Source of the DNA: an uncultured Propionibacteriaceae bacterium
Lineage (GTDB): Bacteria > Actinomycetota > Actinomycetes > Propionibacteriales > Propionibacteriaceae
DNA length: 64,000 bases
Assembly: GCA_937926975.1 (NCBI GenBank)
Contig: CALBCJ010000010.1
Span: forward strand, 53,413 to 117,412
Direction of reading: 5' to 3'
Part shown: piece after piece, positions 62,414-64,000 of the stretch
Layout of the letters: every line of letters starts with the position of its first letter
Position numbering within the stretch: the stretch's first letter is position 1
Notes under the pieces: model-generated
What the model saw: only the letters and a program-made list of their open reading frames with translations
The model's database searches: none
What the model was told of the DNA's origin: nothing
Position numbers and translations under genes: made by a program

Positions 62414-63451
62414 GTGGCTGACCCGCACCCCACCTCACCGGTGGACCCGCACGCCGAGTCGGACGAGCGTACCGTCGAGGCTGCTCTGCGCCCGGCCCGG
62501 CTGGTCGACTTCGAGGGCCAGCCTCGGGTTGCTGACCAGCTGAGCCTCGTGCTTCAGGCCGCAAGGCACCGTGGCAGCGTGCCCGACCACGTGCTGCTGT
62601 CGGGACCGCCCGGGCTGGGCAAGACCACGCTCGCCATGATCATGGCCAACGAGCTCGGGGCGCCGTTGCGAGTCTCGTCGGGGCCGGCGATCCAGCACGC
62701 CGGGGACCTGGCCGCCATTCTGTCCGGGCTGAGTGAGGGGGAGGTCTTCTTTCTCGACGAGATCCACCGGATGTCGCGGCCGGCTGAGGAGATGCTGTAC
62801 CTGGCGATGGAGGACTTCCGGGTCGACGTGGTGGTCGGCAAGGGGCCTGGCGCGACCGCGATCCCGCTCGAGATCGCGCCCTTCGTCCTGGTAGGTGCCA
62901 CGACCCGGGCCGGCCTGCTGCCGGGACCGCTGCGGGACCGCTTTGGCTTCACCGCCCAGCTGGAGTTCTACGACCCGGCCGCGCTGGAGCGGATCGTGCG
63001 CCGCTCGGCCGAGGTGCTGCGAGTCACCGTCCACGACGAGGCCGCGGCGATCATCGCCCGCCGCTCCCGCGGCACGCCCCGGATCGCGAACCGGCTGCTG
63101 CGCCGGGTCCGTGACGTCGCCCAGGTCCGCGGCGACGGAGTGGTGACCGAGGCCCTGGCGCTGGAGGCACTGCGGGTGTACGAGGTTGACCAGCTGGGGC
63201 TTGACCGGCTGGACCGGGCGGTGCTAGAAGCCATCTGCACCAAGTTTGGCGGCGGGCCCGTGGGCCTGAGCACCCTGGCGATCGCTGTCGGGGAGGAGAC
63301 CGAGACCGTGGCCGAGGTGGCCGAGCCGTTCCTCGTTCGGCAAGGGTTCTTGATGCGGACCCCGCGAGGCCGGGTGGCCACTGCGGGGGGCTACCAGCAC
63401 CTGGGGATCGCCCCGCCGCCCGGGGCCGTGGCCGACCCAGGCCTGTTCTAG
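62414..63451 (+). CDS. ruvB: Holliday junction branch migration helicase RuvB
   Basis: AAA+ motor of the RuvAB complex. About 345 residues: Walker A GPPGLGKTTLAM, Walker B VFFLDEIHRM, sensor 1 LVGATTRAG, arginine finger region LRDRFGFT and the C-terminal winged helix (GGGPVGLSTLAIAVGEE). Start GTG 62414, with GAGG just upstream; a TTG at 62405 in the same frame is possible. Confidence 0.96.
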   Translation: MADPHPTSPVDPHAESDERTVEAALRPARLVDFEGQPRVADQLSLVLQAARHRGSVPDHVLLSGPPGLGKTTLAMIMANELGAPLRVSSGPAIQHAGDLAAILSGLSEGEVFFLDEIHRMSRPAEEMLYLAMEDFRVDVVVGKGPGATAIPLEIAPFVLVGATTRAGLLPGPLRDRFGFTAQLEFYDPAALERIVRRSAEVLRVTVHDEAAAIIARRSRGTPRIANRLLRRVRDVAQVRGDGVVTEALALEALRVYEVDQLGLDRLDRAVLEAICTKFGGGPVGLSTLAIAVGEETETVAEVAEPFLVRQGFLMRTPRGRVATAGGYQHLGIAPPPGAVADPGLF

Positions 63452-63492
63452 ACCGCTGGTGAGCCAGATTCGGGCGGACTGGCTGTGACCGC

Positions 63493-63498
63493 TAGGCT
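63493..63498 (+). promoter_or_regulatory. -10 element TAGGCT before yajC
   Basis: TAGGCT about 62 nt upstream of the yajC ATG. The leader ends with GACGAGGAGAGC as ribosome-binding site. Confidence 0.4.
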
Positions 63499-63560
63499 GT
63501 AGCGGGCTTGCGCGCCCTGCGAGCCCACCCCAAAGACCTAAGGATGAGGACGAGGAGAGC

Positions 63561-64000
63561 ATGGATCAACTCACCACTATGGTGCTGCTGGGCGCGGTTT
63601 TCGTCGGCCTCTACTTCATCATGATCCGACCCCAGCAGAAGCGGGCGAAGGAGCACCAGGCCGAGCTCGCCAGGATCGCTGAGGGCAGCAGGGTGATGCT
63701 GACCAGCGGAGTGCTGTGCACCGTACGGCACCTGGGCACCAAGCAGGCTGTGGTCGAGGTCTCCCCTGGCGTGGAGCTCACGCTCCTGCGGCAGGCGATC
63801 GTGCGGGTGGTGCCGGCCGAGGAGGAGGAGTTCGAGTACGCCGAGCCGCGCGACCCGGGGCCCGAGCAGGACGGTGTGAGGCCAGTCCTGGAGGTCCCCG
63901 CGCTCGACGCAGCCTCGCAGCCAGAGCCTGAGGTGGCCGCTGAGCCAGAGCCTGAGGTGGCGGCTGAGCCAGAGCCTGAGGTGGCGGCTGAGCCAGAGCC
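63561..64000 (+). CDS. yajC: Preprotein translocase subunit YajC (partial, runs off window)
   Basis: Accessory subunit of the Sec translocon, normally followed by secD and secF. One N-terminal transmembrane helix (TTMVLLGAVFVGLYFIMIRP) with the family motif IMIRPQQKRAKEHQ, then the cytoplasmic domain (GSRVMLTSGVLCTVRHLG). After residue about 100 it becomes acidic, and from 63921 it is made of PEPEVAAE repeats that continue past the right edge; YajC proteins are usually only about 100-130 residues long. Confidence 0.92.
   Translation, partial: MDQLTTMVLLGAVFVGLYFIMIRPQQKRAKEHQAELARIAEGSRVMLTSGVLCTVRHLGTKQAVVEVSPGVELTLLRQAIVRVVPAEEEEFEYAEPRDPGPEQDGVRPVLEVPALDAASQPEPEVAAEPEPEVAAEPEPEVAAEPE
63921..64000 (+). 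repeat. 24-bp tandem repeat in the yajC coding sequence
   Basis: Unit beginning CCAGAGCCTGAGGTGG, 24 bp long, encodes PEPEVAAE. Three copies (63921-63944, 63945-63968, 63969-63992) and the start of a fourth; copies 2 and 3 are identical and copy 1 differs by one base. Confidence 0.9.

Overview
The window is about 64 kb of very GC-rich DNA. Coding is dense, GTG starts are frequent, and many genes are joined by ATGA, GTGA or TGATG stop/start overlaps. Gene content and order are those of a high-GC Gram-positive (Actinomycetota): GlgE-pathway glycogen genes, a short MetE-like gene beside ligA and gatCAB, the order hisI-trpE-trpC-trpB-trpA-lgt, a PriA-type HisA, a PdxR/pdxS pair, and yebC-ruvCAB-yajC. 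The methylmalonyl-CoA epimerase and the overall style suggest Propionibacteriales, perhaps Propionibacteriaceae. That placement is inference. I saw no tRNA, rRNA, CRISPR array, transposase or phage genes.

Layout. 1-7.7 kb: an AI-2E-type exporter (cut by the left edge) coupled to a DivIVA/FilP-like coiled-coil protein, methylmalonyl-CoA epimerase, an MmcQ/YjbR protein, phosphoglucomutase, a YbbN-like thioredoxin/TPR protein, a methyltransferase and a Nudix protein. 7.8-15.5 kb: a minus-strand glycogen operon, glgX, then glgE-mak-glgB with overlapping ends. 15.6-24.7 kb: a membrane-anchored protein, the MetE-like gene, ligA, two small exported or membrane proteins, a GNAT enzyme and gatCAB. 24.8-31.7 kb: an orphan LuxR-type response regulator followed by a tight six-gene operon for ammonia-forming nitrite reduction and its cytochrome c assembly (nrfH, nrfA, a TPR protein, resB, resC and a ResA/TlpA-like thioredoxin). 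31.7-38.3 kb: hisI-trpE-trpC-trpB-trpA, a DsbA-like protein and lgt. 38.3-41.8 kb: an SRPBCC-like gene with a palindrome over its start, a gene-poor 0.5-kb stretch, and divergent pdxR/pdxS with three PdxR-type boxes between them. 42-48.5 kb: dnaE and four small genes. 48.6-54.6 kb: hisD-C-B-H, an inserted acyltransferase-3 gene, then hisA/priA. 54.6-59.3 kb: a three-gene lipid-like module coupled to hisA (fatty acyl-CoA reductase fused to a HAD phosphatase, a LarA-like protein, a degenerate PlsC-like protein). 59.3-64 kb: a double-GNAT protein, yebC, ruvCAB and the start of yajC.

The most interesting regions are two. First, the nrf/ccs operon, whose NrfA has CXXCH instead of the usual CXXCK at the active-site heme and whose adjacent regulator has an eroded phosphorylation pocket. 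Second, the reductase-HAD/LarA-like/PlsC-like module, whose second and third members lack the key residues of the families they resemble; I know of no described function for this combination. Several genes also show a repeated arrangement, a -10 hexamer 6-7 nt before the start codon, that indicates leaderless transcripts.
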